A stretch of 64,000 bases of DNA from Hyphomicrobiales bacterium (GTDB lineage Bacteria; Pseudomonadota; Alphaproteobacteria; Rhizobiales; Rhizobiaceae). Shown in pieces: positions 7,666-16,427 of the stretch; the stretch's first letter is position 1, and each line of letters begins with the position of its first letter. The translations under genes and the position numbers were made by a program. Location: positions 65,194 to 129,193 of the forward strand of contig UBTY01000050.1 of the NCBI GenBank assembly GCA_900468535.1, written 5' to 3'. The notes beneath the pieces were generated by a model. That model was not told the DNA's origin. It searched no databases and was given only the letters and a program-made list of their open reading frames with translations.

Positions 7666-8502
7666 TCAGTAGGCGCTGACGCCGGTTCCCTTATACACCT
7701 TGTCGAACTCCGCCTTAACGGTATCGTTCTGGTAGGACGAAACCAGGGTCTTGACCCATGCTTCGTTCTCGCTGCCCTGCTTGACGGCGATGAAGTTGCG
7801 ATACGGGTTGTCGGCGACCGGCTCCTGGGCGATGCGGTCAGATGCAGACAGCCCGGCCTTCAAGGCCCAGTCCGTGTTGACAACGGCAGCATCCAGATCG
7901 TCGATGGCGCGACCGACAACGCCGGCATCAAGCTCCTTGATCTCGACGTTCTTCGGGTTTTCGGTGATGTCGGTGACAGTGGCGAGGATGCCCGTACCGT
8001 CCTTCAGCTTGATAATGCCTTCGTTCTGAAGCACGCGCAGCGCACGGCCTTCGTTTGACGGATCGTTCGGCACGCCGATCGTTGCGCCTTCAGCGATCTC
8101 GGAAACCGCCTTGTGCTTCTTGGAGTAAAGGCCGATCGGCCAGACAGCCGTGTATCCAACAGGCACGATATGATAGCCGTGCTGGCTCACCTGGTTGTCG
8201 AGATATGGCTTGTGCTGGAAGGCGTTAGCGTCGACTTCGCCGCGCTCCAGCGCTTCGTTCGGCTGGGTGTAGTCGTTGAAGACAACCGTCTCGATCGTGA
8301 GACCCTTCTTGGCGGCTTCCGCGGTAACGACGCGCCAGACATCTTCGTCCTCGCCGCTCATAATGCCGACCTTGATCGACTTGTCTTCGGCGAACGATGC
8401 AACCGGTGCTGCGAAGGCGACAATGGCAACTGCCGAAGCGGCGATTGCTGCAAGGCTCGCACGGCGCGTCAGATTCGATGTGGCGGACGTCTTCTTATTC
8501 AT
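7666..8502 (-). CDS. metQ: Methionine-type ABC transporter, periplasmic binding protein
   Basis: A 278-residue NlpA/MetQ-family binding protein. A twin-arginine-like start and hydrophobic segment form a signal peptide ending near VASFAED; there is no lipobox, so it is probably soluble in the periplasm. Family blocks are IKVGIMSGEDEDVW, NDYTQPNEALERGEVDANAFQHKPYLD, PNDPSNEGRALRVLQ and NPYRNFIAVK. It should bind methionine or a related compound. ATG 8502 is supported by GGGAA upstream; an earlier in-frame ATG at 8535 lacks one. It leads the metQ-metN-metI operon. Confidence 0.92.
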   Translation of the reverse strand: MNKKTSATSNLTRRASLAAIAASAVAIVAFAAPVASFAEDKSIKVGIMSGEDEDVWRVVTAEAAKKGLTIETVVFNDYTQPNEALERGEVDANAFQHKPYLDNQVSQHGYHIVPVGYTAVWPIGLYSKKHKAVSEIAEGATIGVPNDPSNEGRALRVLQNEGIIKLKDGTGILATVTDITENPKNVEIKELDAGVVGRAIDDLDAAVVNTDWALKAGLSASDRIAQEPVADNPYRNFIAVKQGSENEAWVKTLVSSYQNDTVKAEFDKVYKGTGVSAY

Positions 8503-8650
8503 TGTGGTGTTTCCCGTCTTCAATGGATGAGGCAAGCCTCGAACGGCCAGATAATTTCAAAACCGCTTGAGATAAACCAAGCACGGCGATCTCTATTGCA
8601 CTGCAGCACTGAAAAACTCTTCGGCGCTTGAGTGAAATAGCGGGATAAAA

Positions 8651-8671
8651 ATTCTACTGATTTTGTAGAAT
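8651..8671. promoter_or_regulatory. Inverted repeat between metQ and the divergent oxidoreductase
   Basis: The 247 bases between the metQ start (8502) and the divergent gene at 8750 contain a perfect inverted repeat ATTCTAC-N7-GTAGAAT. It is a good operator candidate for one or both divergent units. The binding protein is unknown. Confidence 0.5.
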
Positions 8672-8749
8672 ATTGTCGTTGCCGGCTTCTCTACCGCACT
8701 CTAAGTTAAACCATCCTGGCGCGGAGAACAAATATTCGCCCCAACTGAT

Positions 8750-10210
8750 ATGCAGACCCGGATCGCTACAGTGAAGCAAGACAGCGTGATACTCCCCGAA
8801 CACGGCAGCAAGAACGAGAATCGCCGCCCGGTGGTTGCGATCATCGGCGGCGGGTTTTCCGGCGCAGGCGTGGCCTATCATCTTGCACAGCTGGCGGTGG
8901 ATGATGCTCCAGTAATCATTGTGTTCGAGCCCCGCGCGGAACTGGGCAAGGGTCTCGCCTATGACACCCCGGATCCCACGCACCGCATCAACGTGCCCGC
9001 GGCCCGCATGAGCCTGCTGCCCGAGCATCCCGAGGATTTCGTCGAGTGGATCGCGCGCCACAAGGCCGTCGCGGACGACAGCGACGCCTTGCGAACCGAC
9101 GGCGCGCTTTTTCCGAGACGCAATGTCTTCGGCGCCTATGTCGCCTCGGCTCTTTCGCCTCTTGTTCAAGCCGGCATCATCAAGCATCAGCGTGTGGTCG
9201 TGGACGCCATACGGCGCGAGGGCGGGGCTTGGCAGATCTTCGACACTCAGGGCGGACAGACATCCGCGGATTATCTGGTCGTTGCCACCAGTCATCCGGC
9301 ACCCTCCGCGCCGCGCTCGCTCTCCGGTCTGGCCGGGCACCCGCGTTTTGTCGCTGACTCCACGAGTCCCACGGCACTGGACGTGGTTCGCCCGGACGAC
9401 CGCGTGCTGATCGTCGGCAACGGATTGACCGCGGCCGACGTGGTCGCCTCGCTCAGCCGGAAGGGGCATCACGGCCCAATCACGTCGATTTCCCGACGCG
9501 GCCTCCGGTCGAGGGGGCATGCGCCGGCTCCGCAGGAGCCGTTCGGAGACTTCGAAGCCGCCCCGGCGCATAGCGCGACTGTTCTCTTGCGTCACGTCAG
9601 GCGGGCGATTGCGGAAGCCAAAGCCGCAGGCGTGACATGGCACGCAGTCATCGATCAGGTGCGGGGACATGGCCATGATATCTGGCGGAATCTGCCGATC
9701 GCCGAGCGATGCCGGATCGTCCGTCACGTAAGACCATTCTGGGACGTGCATAGATTCCGGATCGCGCCGCAGGTTGAAGAGGCGATCGATCAGGCGATTG
9801 CATCCGGCCGCATGGCGGTCCTTGCCGCCTCTCTCGGCAAGGTCGATCGAGACGGCGATATCATTGAGGTGGAGCTGAAATTGCGCCACGGCCCGTCGAT
9901 CAGGCGCAACTTCGATGCCGTTGTCGTCACGACCGGGCCGTCGCACGGCGGTATTCTCGAAAGCCAGGCGTGGCTTGCCGACCTACGCGACAAATCACAC
10001 CTTCAGCTCGACCCGACCGGCCTCGGCATCAGCTGTTCCGAGCGATCCGAGGCCATCGGCGCTGATGGCAGGGCGGATCCGTCTCTGCTGATATCCGGAC
10101 CGCTCGCCCGCGGGACGTTCGGAGAATTGATGGGCCTGCCGCAGATTACCGAGCACGCCGTCTTTGTCGCCCATGAGCTTGCGGAAAAGACAAAAGCCGC
10201 CACTCGCTAG
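8750..10210 (+). CDS. FAD/NAD(P)-binding oxidoreductase (YdhS-like)
   Basis: A 486-residue flavoprotein. An N-terminal dinucleotide-binding motif VAIIGGGFSGAGVA lies near residue 28, followed by GLAYDTPDPTHRINVPAARMSLLP, the hallmark of the FAD/NAD(P)-binding-domain family that includes YdhS. A second Rossmann motif, VLIVGNGLTAADVVASL, is mid-protein, and a conserved TGP and end segment follow. Substrate is unknown for the family. The assigned ATG has no good ribosome site, so the start may be a few codons downstream. Its TAG interlocks with the stop of the opposite ABC gene in CTAG. The context suggests a part in sulfur or peptide nutrition. Confidence 0.8.
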   Translation: MQTRIATVKQDSVILPEHGSKNENRRPVVAIIGGGFSGAGVAYHLAQLAVDDAPVIIVFEPRAELGKGLAYDTPDPTHRINVPAARMSLLPEHPEDFVEWIARHKAVADDSDALRTDGALFPRRNVFGAYVASALSPLVQAGIIKHQRVVVDAIRREGGAWQIFDTQGGQTSADYLVVATSHPAPSAPRSLSGLAGHPRFVADSTSPTALDVVRPDDRVLIVGNGLTAADVVASLSRKGHHGPITSISRRGLRSRGHAPAPQEPFGDFEAAPAHSATVLLRHVRRAIAEAKAAGVTWHAVIDQVRGHGHDIWRNLPIAERCRIVRHVRPFWDVHRFRIAPQVEEAIDQAIASGRMAVLAASLGKVDRDGDIIEVELKLRHGPSIRRNFDAVVVTTGPSHGGILESQAWLADLRDKSHLQLDPTGLGISCSERSEAIGADGRADPSLLISGPLARGTFGELMGLPQITEHAVFVAHELAEKTKAATR

Positions 10211-10926
10211 GCGACTTCCCACCCGCCTTCGGCCAAAGCCGTGCGATCAAGCTTGCGCTCTATGCGTCCGGCAAGCATCGTGACCGCATCGTCGCACATA
10301 TGCGCGACAACGCCCGGATCATGGCTGACCAGCACGAACGTCATGCCGTGAGACCGCTTAAGATCGTTGAGAAGATTAAGGATTTCGGCTTGTACCGAAA
10401 CGTCGAGAGCCGATGTCGGCTCGTCGAGCAACAGCAGCTTCGGCTTCAGGAGCAGAGCGCGCGCAATCGCGACACGCTGGCGCTGGCCGCCGGAAAGCTG
10501 GTGGGGATAGCGATTGGCCACCGCCCCTGCCAGGCCGACCTGAGCAAGTGCTGTCTGAATATGTCCATCGACGTCGGCGACACCCCTGATCGCCAGAGGC
10601 TCCCCCAATATCCGCCGGATATGATGACGCGGGTGCAGCGATGCGTATGGATCTTGGAACACCATCTGGATGTCGTTGCGCAAGGGACCCGTTATCTTCC
10701 GCCCGGCCTGGAGAGGCTGCCCGAAAACGTCGATCGCGCCGTTCCAGCCGGTATTGAGGCCAGCGATAGCACGCAGGACAGTCGTCTTGCCGCAGCCTGA
10801 TGGGCCGATCAGACCGAAGGTACGGCCTGCCTCGACTTCGAAGCTTACGTCTTGGACCGCGGTGAAGCCCTTGCTCGCACCATGAAACGTTACCGAGAGG
10901 TTCTCGACGCGCACTGCCCTCATCAT
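10207..10926 (-). CDS. Oligopeptide/dipeptide-type ABC transporter, second ATPase (DppF/OppF-like)
   Basis: A 239-residue ABC ATPase with Walker A GPSGCGKTT, the Q-loop VFQDPYASLHPRH typical of OppF/DppF, signature LSGGQRQR and Walker B LLLDEPTSALD. It lacks the long oligopeptide C-terminal extension, so it is shorter than E. coli DppF. It pairs with the OppD-like ATPase encoded just upstream, with a four-base ATGA overlap. It is the last gene of the minus-strand operon that begins with the AhpD-like protein at 15829. Confidence 0.88.
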   Translation of the reverse strand: MMRAVRVENLSVTFHGASKGFTAVQDVSFEVEAGRTFGLIGPSGCGKTTVLRAIAGLNTGWNGAIDVFGQPLQAGRKITGPLRNDIQMVFQDPYASLHPRHHIRRILGEPLAIRGVADVDGHIQTALAQVGLAGAVANRYPHQLSGGQRQRVAIARALLLKPKLLLLDEPTSALDVSVQAEILNLLNDLKRSHGMTFVLVSHDPGVVAHMCDDAVTMLAGRIERKLDRTALAEGGWEVA

Positions 10927-11744
10927 TCACCTTCAAAAACCGGCAGACGCGTGCCGTAGGTCGCGGCGGAAGGGCGGGCTGCCCAAAGCGCGCGGGTATA
11001 AGGGGAGCTTGCATTGGCGAGATCAGCCGACGCCAATTCCTCGACCAGGGCACCCTGACGCATGACAAGCACGCGATCAGCATAGCGATGAACCTGCTGC
11101 AGATCGTGGCTGATGAGGAGCAACCCCATGCCGAGATCCGCTGTCAGCGAACGAAGCAAGGCGAGGATCTGATCCTGCAGGCCACGATCGAGCGCCGAGG
11201 TCGGCTCGTCGGCGATCAGCAAGCGTGGATTGTTGATGAGCATCGCCGCGATCATCACGCGCTGTCCCATCCCGCCGGAGAGAGCTGCCGGATAGCTTTG
11301 ATAGACGCGCTCGGGATCGGCAAGCCCGACCTTCGACAACATTTCGAGCGCACGCTGGCGGCGCTCCTTCGCCGACAGCCTGGTATGCAGCAGAAGCGTC
11401 TCTTCGACCTGGCGTCCAACCCTGTGGGCAGGATTGAGGGAATATTTCGGATCTTGCAGGATCAGGCTGATCCCTTGCCCTCTCAGCGCATTCCACTGTG
11501 TTCCCGAAAGTCTGGTCAGATCCCGGCCTTCGAACGTGAACTGCTTTGCCCCAACGCTTGCCGCTGATGGCAACAGCCCCATGACGGCGCGGCCGGTCAT
11601 GGATTTTCCCGATCCGGATTCTCCGACCAGCGCGACCACCTCGCGGCCGACCTCGAGCGAAACACCATTGACGACGCTTACCCGCCCGTTCGGAGAGGGA
11701 AACGAGATGCGGAGATCATTGATTGTCAGCAGAGCTTCAGCCAT
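10923..11744 (-). CDS. Oligopeptide/dipeptide-type ABC transporter, first ATPase (DppD/OppD-like)
   Basis: A 273-residue ABC ATPase with Walker A GESGSGKSM, the Q-loop LILQDPKYSLNPAHRVGRQVEE, signature LSGGMGQR and Walker B LLIADEPTSALD. These mark the OppD/DppD branch; the C-terminal iron-sulfur extension of full-length DppD is absent. ATG 11744 gives an eight-base overlap (ATGGCTGA) with the preceding permease. It is part of a peptide/nickel-class importer with five cognate genes in order. Confidence 0.88.
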   Translation of the reverse strand: MAEALLTINDLRISFPSPNGRVSVVNGVSLEVGREVVALVGESGSGKSMTGRAVMGLLPSAASVGAKQFTFEGRDLTRLSGTQWNALRGQGISLILQDPKYSLNPAHRVGRQVEETLLLHTRLSAKERRQRALEMLSKVGLADPERVYQSYPAALSGGMGQRVMIAAMLINNPRLLIADEPTSALDRGLQDQILALLRSLTADLGMGLLLISHDLQQVHRYADRVLVMRQGALVEELASADLANASSPYTRALWAARPSAATYGTRLPVFEGE

Positions 11745-12594
11745 GACGCGGATCCAGTATATCGCGCAGACCATCGGCCAGGAGATTGAACCCCAGCGAG
11801 GTCACGAGAATTGCAACGCCCGGCGTCGCGGCAACCCACCACTGGTCGAAAATCACCTGCGTTCCGTCGGCAACCATGGAGCCCCATTCCGCCGTCGGCG
11901 GGCGAACACCAAGCCCGAGAAACCCGAGGCCTGCGGCGGCAAGGATGATGCCCGAGAGGTCGAGTGCCAGACGGATGATCGCGGATGGGAGGATGAGCGG
12001 CAGGATGTGTCCCCACAATAGCCTGTGCTTAGTAATCCCGACCATCTCGGCGGCGGCGAGATAGTCGCTGCGGCGCAGAGCGGCGGTTTCGACACGAGCC
12101 TGCCGGGCATAGGCCGGCCAGCTGGTCAAGGCTAGTGCCAATGCGCCGTTGATCAATCCCGGCCCCATGATGGCGACGAAGGCAAAGGCGAGCAGCAGGC
12201 GCGGAAACGACATGACGATATCGGTCAGGCGCATCAGCGCACGTTCCGCGAAGCCGCCCCAAAATCCAGCAAGGATGCCGACGGTAATGCCGAGGGGCGC
12301 CATGACGAGGACGACGACAAGCACCAGCAGCAAGGTCGGCCTCGCCCCGTAAATCAGACGCGACAGGATGTCCCGGCCGAAAGCATCGGTGCCCAACCAA
12401 TGCGCTGCGCTCGCCGGCATGAGGCGACTGGAAGTCTCCTGCAGCGTCGGATCATAGGGAGCTATCAGCGGGGCGAACAGCGCTGCCAGCAGAATAATGG
12501 CGACAACAGCCACCCCAGCTGTCGCCGAAGGCGAGCGCAGAAGCTGCCTGAGGAAGGTTGGGCCGGTCTGCACCGGCTGCGAAATCGCGCTCAT
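11737..12594 (-). CDS. Oligopeptide/dipeptide-type ABC transporter, permease (DppC-like)
   Basis: A 285-residue inner-membrane permease of the DppC/OppC family: SATAGVAVVAIILLAALFAPLIAPYDP, HWLGTDAFGRDILSRLIYGAR, the EAA loop region EMVGITKHRLLWGHILPL and LGLGVRPPTAEWGSM. It makes the second half of the membrane channel. The start overlaps the stop of the DppB-like gene by four bases. Confidence 0.9.
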   Translation of the reverse strand: MSAISQPVQTGPTFLRQLLRSPSATAGVAVVAIILLAALFAPLIAPYDPTLQETSSRLMPASAAHWLGTDAFGRDILSRLIYGARPTLLLVLVVVLVMAPLGITVGILAGFWGGFAERALMRLTDIVMSFPRLLLAFAFVAIMGPGLINGALALALTSWPAYARQARVETAALRRSDYLAAAEMVGITKHRLLWGHILPLILPSAIIRLALDLSGIILAAAGLGFLGLGVRPPTAEWGSMVADGTQVIFDQWWVAATPGVAILVTSLGFNLLADGLRDILDPRHG

Positions 12595-13673
12595 CGTCTC
12601 CTCCCCGCCTCAAGGTTCGTGACCAAGAGGTCGGTGAAGGCATTGAGCAGAACGAACGACGCGCCCACTACGAGCGTTGCGCCCAAGATAGCGGGCATAT
12701 CGCCAGCGAACATGGCCGTCGTCAGATAGCGACCGATACCGGGCCATGCGAAGACCGTCTCGGTGAGGACCGCACCCTCAAGAAGGCTCGCATAGGCGAG
12801 CGCAATGACTGTCAGAAGCGTGCCCGAAACATTCGGCAGGATATGCACGAAGACGATGCGGCGTGCGTTTGCGCCCTTGGCGCGCGCTGTCGTCACATAT
12901 TCCTGACCGAGCTCGGTCAGGATAGCCGCGCGCGTCAATCGCGAGATCGAAGCAAGCGCGTGAAAAGCAAGCACCGTGGCCGGCAGCGCCAGATGCGCTA
13001 TGGCGTCTTTGAATGCGCCCGCCTTGCCCGACATCCAGGTGTCGATCAGTGCGAAACCGGTGATCGGTTTCACAGTGTACTGGAACACCACGTCCGCCCT
13101 GCCCGGACCAGGCGCCCAGTGCAGGCGCGCATAGAAGAGCAGGAGCATCAGGAGCCCGAGCCAGAAAATCGGCACCGAATATCCAAAGAGGGAGACAACG
13201 CGCGCGACGGTGTCAACCCAGGTCTTCTGGTGCAGCGCGGCAGCAATGCCAAGAGCGAGACCCAGTATCGCACCGATGATGATTGCGGCGGTCGCCAGTT
13301 CGATGGTTGCCGGAAACGTGCGTGCGATATCGCGCGCGACCGGCTGGCCGGTCGAAACGGACTGGCCGAGGTTGCCGGAGAGCGCTGTCTCGATATAGCG
13401 GAGAAACTGTACCGGAAGCGGCTGATCGAGACCCAGCTGGACGCGGGCCGCGTCATAAGTCGACTGGCTCGCATGATCTCCCACGAGTTGCAGAGCAGGA
13501 TCGATCGGTGAAAGCCTTGTCATCGCGAAGGTAACAAGCGCCAAGCCGAACAGTGTCAGCGCGAATGACCAAAGCCACTTGAGAAGCGGCCATGCGAAAG
13601 ACAACTCCCGCCAGCGTTTCTGCTGGCGGGAGTTGTCTTGAAGGCGAGTTGACGAGTTTGCCGCTTGCGGCAC
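12591..13673 (-). CDS. Oligopeptide/dipeptide-type ABC transporter, permease (DppB-like)
   Basis: A permease of the DppB/OppB family with TM1 near residues 35-50, RLSPIDPALQ in place of the common PGDP block, GLDQPLPVQFLRYIE.ALSGNLGQS, and the EAA region RAKGANARRIVFVHILPN. The longest reading starts with GTG directly after the stop of the binding-protein gene and gives 360 residues, but codons 12-25 then lie inside a perfect 18-bp stem-loop. A shorter start, for example TTG at 13604 or below, would place the stem-loop mostly outside the coding part. The true start is undecided. Confidence 0.87.
   Translation of the reverse strand: MPQAANSSTRLQDNSRQQKRWRELSFAWPLLKWLWSFALTLFGLALVTFAMTRLSPIDPALQLVGDHASQSTYDAARVQLGLDQPLPVQFLRYIETALSGNLGQSVSTGQPVARDIARTFPATIELATAAIIIGAILGLALGIAAALHQKTWVDTVARVVSLFGYSVPIFWLGLLMLLLFYARLHWAPGPGRADVVFQYTVKPITGFALIDTWMSGKAGAFKDAIAHLALPATVLAFHALASISRLTRAAILTELGQEYVTTARAKGANARRIVFVHILPNVSGTLLTVIALAYASLLEGAVLTETVFAWPGIGRYLTTAMFAGDMPAILGATLVVGASFVLLNAFTDLLVTNLEAGRRR
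13598..13639 (-). terminator. Perfect 18-bp stem-loop at the binding protein/DppB junction
   Basis: Inverted repeat 13598-13615 with 13622-13639 is perfect over 18 bp with a six-base loop, the strongest hairpin in the window. It follows the binding-protein stop by about 34 bases on the transcribed strand. It probably limits read-through or protects the upstream message. It overlaps the longest possible reading of the permease gene. Confidence 0.75.
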
Positions 13674-15263
13674 TTATTTTTCCACCTTGTCGTAATAGAC
13701 CTGATCCGCGTTCAGGCCCTGTGCATAGTTCTTCACCTTGTCGCTTAGCACGACCTGATCGTTGCCTTGAAGCATAAAGACGAACGGGGAGCTCGCCTGG
13801 ATCTTCTTCTGCAGGTCCTGGTAAAGCGCGACACGCTTTGCCGCATCCTGTTCCTTGACGGCAGCGAGAGTCTCGTCCGTCAACTCAGGGATGACCCAGC
13901 CGGCATACTTAGCAGCCGTGTTGGTAGAGTTGTCGCGATTGATGGCGAACGCGCTGGCGTTGGAGTGCGGGTCGAAATAGTCTGGGATCCAGTAGCGCAA
14001 GGTCATCTCGAACTTGCCCGAACGGCCACGAGCATAGATGTCGCTCGCGACACCTGGCTGGATGTCGAGCTCGATGCCGGCCTTCGCGAAGGTTGACTGG
14101 AGCGATTGAGCGATCGACAGGAACGGTTGATCGTTGAAGACGATGAACTCTACCTTGAACGGCGTCTTGATGCCGGCATCCGCCAGAACCTTCTTTGCCT
14201 TTTCGACGTCAAGCTTGAAAGGCGTATCCGTCAGAGCGCCCGGGAAGCCGACCGGCAGGAAGGCCTGGTGAACATTGCTCTGGCCGCGAAGCAGGTCCTT
14301 GGCAATGCCATTGTAGTCGACCAGATAACGTGCCGCTTCCCAGAATGCCGGCTTGCCGAGCGTCTCGTTGGCCTTGGTATTCAGAAGGATATAGTCGGTA
14401 CGCGCGGAAGGAACCGACAGAACCTTGATGCCGCTCTTTTCCTTCAGTGCATCGATCTGATCCGCGGCAAGGCCGCGCGCGATGTCTGCGTCGCCCTGCT
14501 CGACGAGCAGGCGGCGGGAGCTGACGTCAGGAACGTTGCGGATGATGACGCTCTCAAGCTTCGGCTTGTCGCTGGAGTTGGCGTTCGCCTCAAGGACCAG
14601 AGCCTCATGCGGCGTATAGGCCGAAATCGCGAATGCGCCGCTGCCGGCGGAATTCGTCTTCAGCCAGCCGTTGCCGAAATCATTGTCCTTGGCCTGGGCT
14701 GCGACGGTCTGCTCGTCGACGATCGACGCGATCGGCGCGGTCAAAAGCGACAGGGCGAAGCCCGAGCCGACGTCGGCGCTCCAGGTCAGCTTGACGTGCT
14801 TGTCGTCCACCTTCGTGACAGCTGCATCGACGTTGTCGGCCGTCCAGCCGAGTTCATTCAGGATGAAGGCCGGCGACTTGTTGAGCTTGACCGCACGGGT
14901 CAGCGAGAACACGACGTCTTCGGCACGAACCGGGTTGCCCGACGCGAACTTGGCGTCCGACAGCGCAAAGGTCAGGCTCTTGCCGTCGCTTCCGGCTTCC
15001 CAGGAGGCGGCCAGTGCCGGCTCGATCTTGGTTCCATCCTCGCGATTGGATTGAACAAGACGCTGATAGATGTTGTTGAACGACTGTACGGTCGTCAGTT
15101 CGAAGCCTTCGGCCGGGTCGAAGCTGACGGCATCGTCGATCGACTGGGCAACAACCAGCACGTTGTTCGGCGTCTCAGCGTGAACGGCAGTCGCGCCCAG
15201 CGCAAGCGCCAAACCGAATACGCTGCCGAGAAGGCGGCGCGAATAGCGGGTCGAAGTAGACAT
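13674..15263 (-). CDS. Family 5 peptide/nickel-class periplasmic binding protein
   Basis: A 529-residue SBP_bac_5 protein. The signal peptide covers about residues 1-29 (LALALGATAVHA-E). The mature part carries VAQSIDDAVSFDPAEG, IYQRLVQ, PALAASWEAG..GKSLTFAL, the PVRAEDVVFSL block and IPDYFDPHSNASAF, all standard for family 5. The ligand may be a peptide, glutathione-like compound, opine or metal chelate; sequence does not decide. It stands between an AhpD-fold gene and the permease/ATPase genes. Confidence 0.9.
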   Translation of the reverse strand: MSTSTRYSRRLLGSVFGLALALGATAVHAETPNNVLVVAQSIDDAVSFDPAEGFELTTVQSFNNIYQRLVQSNREDGTKIEPALAASWEAGSDGKSLTFALSDAKFASGNPVRAEDVVFSLTRAVKLNKSPAFILNELGWTADNVDAAVTKVDDKHVKLTWSADVGSGFALSLLTAPIASIVDEQTVAAQAKDNDFGNGWLKTNSAGSGAFAISAYTPHEALVLEANANSSDKPKLESVIIRNVPDVSSRRLLVEQGDADIARGLAADQIDALKEKSGIKVLSVPSARTDYILLNTKANETLGKPAFWEAARYLVDYNGIAKDLLRGQSNVHQAFLPVGFPGALTDTPFKLDVEKAKKVLADAGIKTPFKVEFIVFNDQPFLSIAQSLQSTFAKAGIELDIQPGVASDIYARGRSGKFEMTLRYWIPDYFDPHSNASAFAINRDNSTNTAAKYAGWVIPELTDETLAAVKEQDAAKRVALYQDLQKKIQASSPFVFMLQGNDQVVLSDKVKNYAQGLNADQVYYDKVEK

Positions 15264-15301
15264 ATTGAACTCCCTTAAGTGATGTTTTGTTGTATCTGCA
15301 A

Positions 15302-15829
15302 TCAGCGTGAAGTCTCTGCGAAGGCTTCCAGTTCCGGGTCGAAATCGACGTCGACAACGTTGTTGAAAATCGCTGTCGCGATCATGATGCCGGCGAAGGC
15401 AACGAGGTCCACCAGCGTCTTCGCTTCATAGCGCTGCTTCAGCTTCGCCCATATTTCGGCAGGTACGGCGTTCGAGTCGGCAACGATCGCCTCGCCGAAA
15501 GCGGCGAGCAACGCCTCTTCCTCGGAGAGCTCGAGCGCATCGGGGTTGAAGCCTGCATTGATCAGGGCGCGGCGGAAAAAGGTTATCGCGATCTTCGATT
15601 TCGATGCCTTCGAGATCGCGTGCGAGAAAATCCAGATCGGCCGGTCGGGGATGGTTGAAAGCTCGCTGCGCAGCGTGAACCATTCGGCATAGATCCGATG
15701 CGCGGCAGGCGAATGCAGGAGCGTACGCTTCATGTTGGTCATGCGACCACGAACACGCACTTCCTCGTCATGGGCGGAGCGAATTTCCTCGGAAGCGGTG
15801 GCGTAATCGATCTGGGGAATATTGCTCAT
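15302..15829 (-). CDS. AhpD/carboxymuconolactone-decarboxylase-fold protein without catalytic cysteines
   Basis: A 175-residue protein that by eye follows the CMD/AhpD pattern: IPQIDYATASEE at the start, TLLHSPAAHRIYAEW, a central helix then INAGF, and a C-terminal VDLVAFAGIMIATAIFNNVVDVD helix. Where AhpD-like enzymes have ECxxC...H, this protein reads KSKIAITFF, so CxxC appears as SxxA and the His as Phe. A peroxidase reaction by the normal mechanism is therefore unlikely. It is the first gene of the Opp/Dpp-type operon. The fold call is inference from pattern, not a search. Confidence 0.65.
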   Translation of the reverse strand: MSNIPQIDYATASEEIRSAHDEEVRVRGRMTNMKRTLLHSPAAHRIYAEWFTLRSELSTIPDRPIWIFSHAISKASKSKIAITFFRRALINAGFNPDALELSEEEALLAAFGEAIVADSNAVPAEIWAKLKQRYEAKTLVDLVAFAGIMIATAIFNNVVDVDFDPELEAFAETSR

Positions 15830-16040
15830 CGGAATGCTCGGTTGATTGAACGCAGACTATCCGGCACGCCTTAGAAAAGGCAGCCCGGCTTTGTCTAGTG
15901 TTTTGGTGTTCTTTCGAAATTTTTTGCGCTTGTTTTTGCAAATAGCGATCAGATTTGCGCGCCAGATATATCAGCAAGTTCGCGTCATGCCAAACGTGCC
16001 TGATGGCCTGTCAAAGCGGTCAATGACACGAGAATTTGAT
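15830..16040. other. Non-coding stretch upstream of the AhpD-like gene
   Basis: This 211-base gap is AT-rich between about 15900 and 15970. It should hold the promoter of the minus-strand AhpD/Opp operon and the 3' end of the DUF2934 gene. No strong stem-loop or convincing coding frame is seen. Confidence 0.5.
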
Positions 16041-16292
16041 TTAGCTCGCTTTGGCGCGACGGAACCGCTGCGTTGGCTCGACCGGAGTGTCGGCGCTCCG
16101 CATCAGCCGGCCCATGGCCTTGAGGCGTTCGATCAAGTCACTTCCGTCAGTCGATGCCTTTGTCAACTCGAGCAACCGATATTCGTTCGCTGCCTGCTGC
16201 CAGTGCTCGGCACTTCGTCCATCCGGTCGCCCCTGCTCCTCCCAGATCGCATAGGCCCGCTGATTGATCCAAACGTCCTTATCACGCAGCAT
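16041..16292 (-). CDS. Small DUF2934 protein
   Basis: An 83-residue protein with the DUF2934 signature: R-D-K-D-VWINQRAYAIWEEQGRPDGR then HWQQA near residues 5-35. The family is small, soluble and of unknown function, and is common in rhizobia and other soil Proteobacteria. ATG 16292 is chosen because GGAG lies six bases upstream and the domain begins at once; the frame is open upstream without a better site. It appears to be transcribed alone. Confidence 0.75.
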   Translation of the reverse strand: MLRDKDVWINQRAYAIWEEQGRPDGRSAEHWQQAANEYRLLELTKASTDGSDLIERLKAMGRLMRSADTPVEPTQRFRRAKAS

Positions 16293-16427
16293 GAAAAACT
16301 CCGGCAAAACGCAGAACTGAAATAGCTCAGAAGAGGCTGGCAAATCGAGCTTAGGAAGTCGTTACTTTGCGGACGGGTTTCTCATCTGATCTTGTTGACA
16401 GCGGATTTTCTTCAGCCGCCGCGGTGC

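Noticed and set aside
12558..15278. Plus-strand frames of 317 and 390 codons
   Set aside because: They are antisense to the DppB-like permease and the binding protein, which carry full family signatures on the minus strand.
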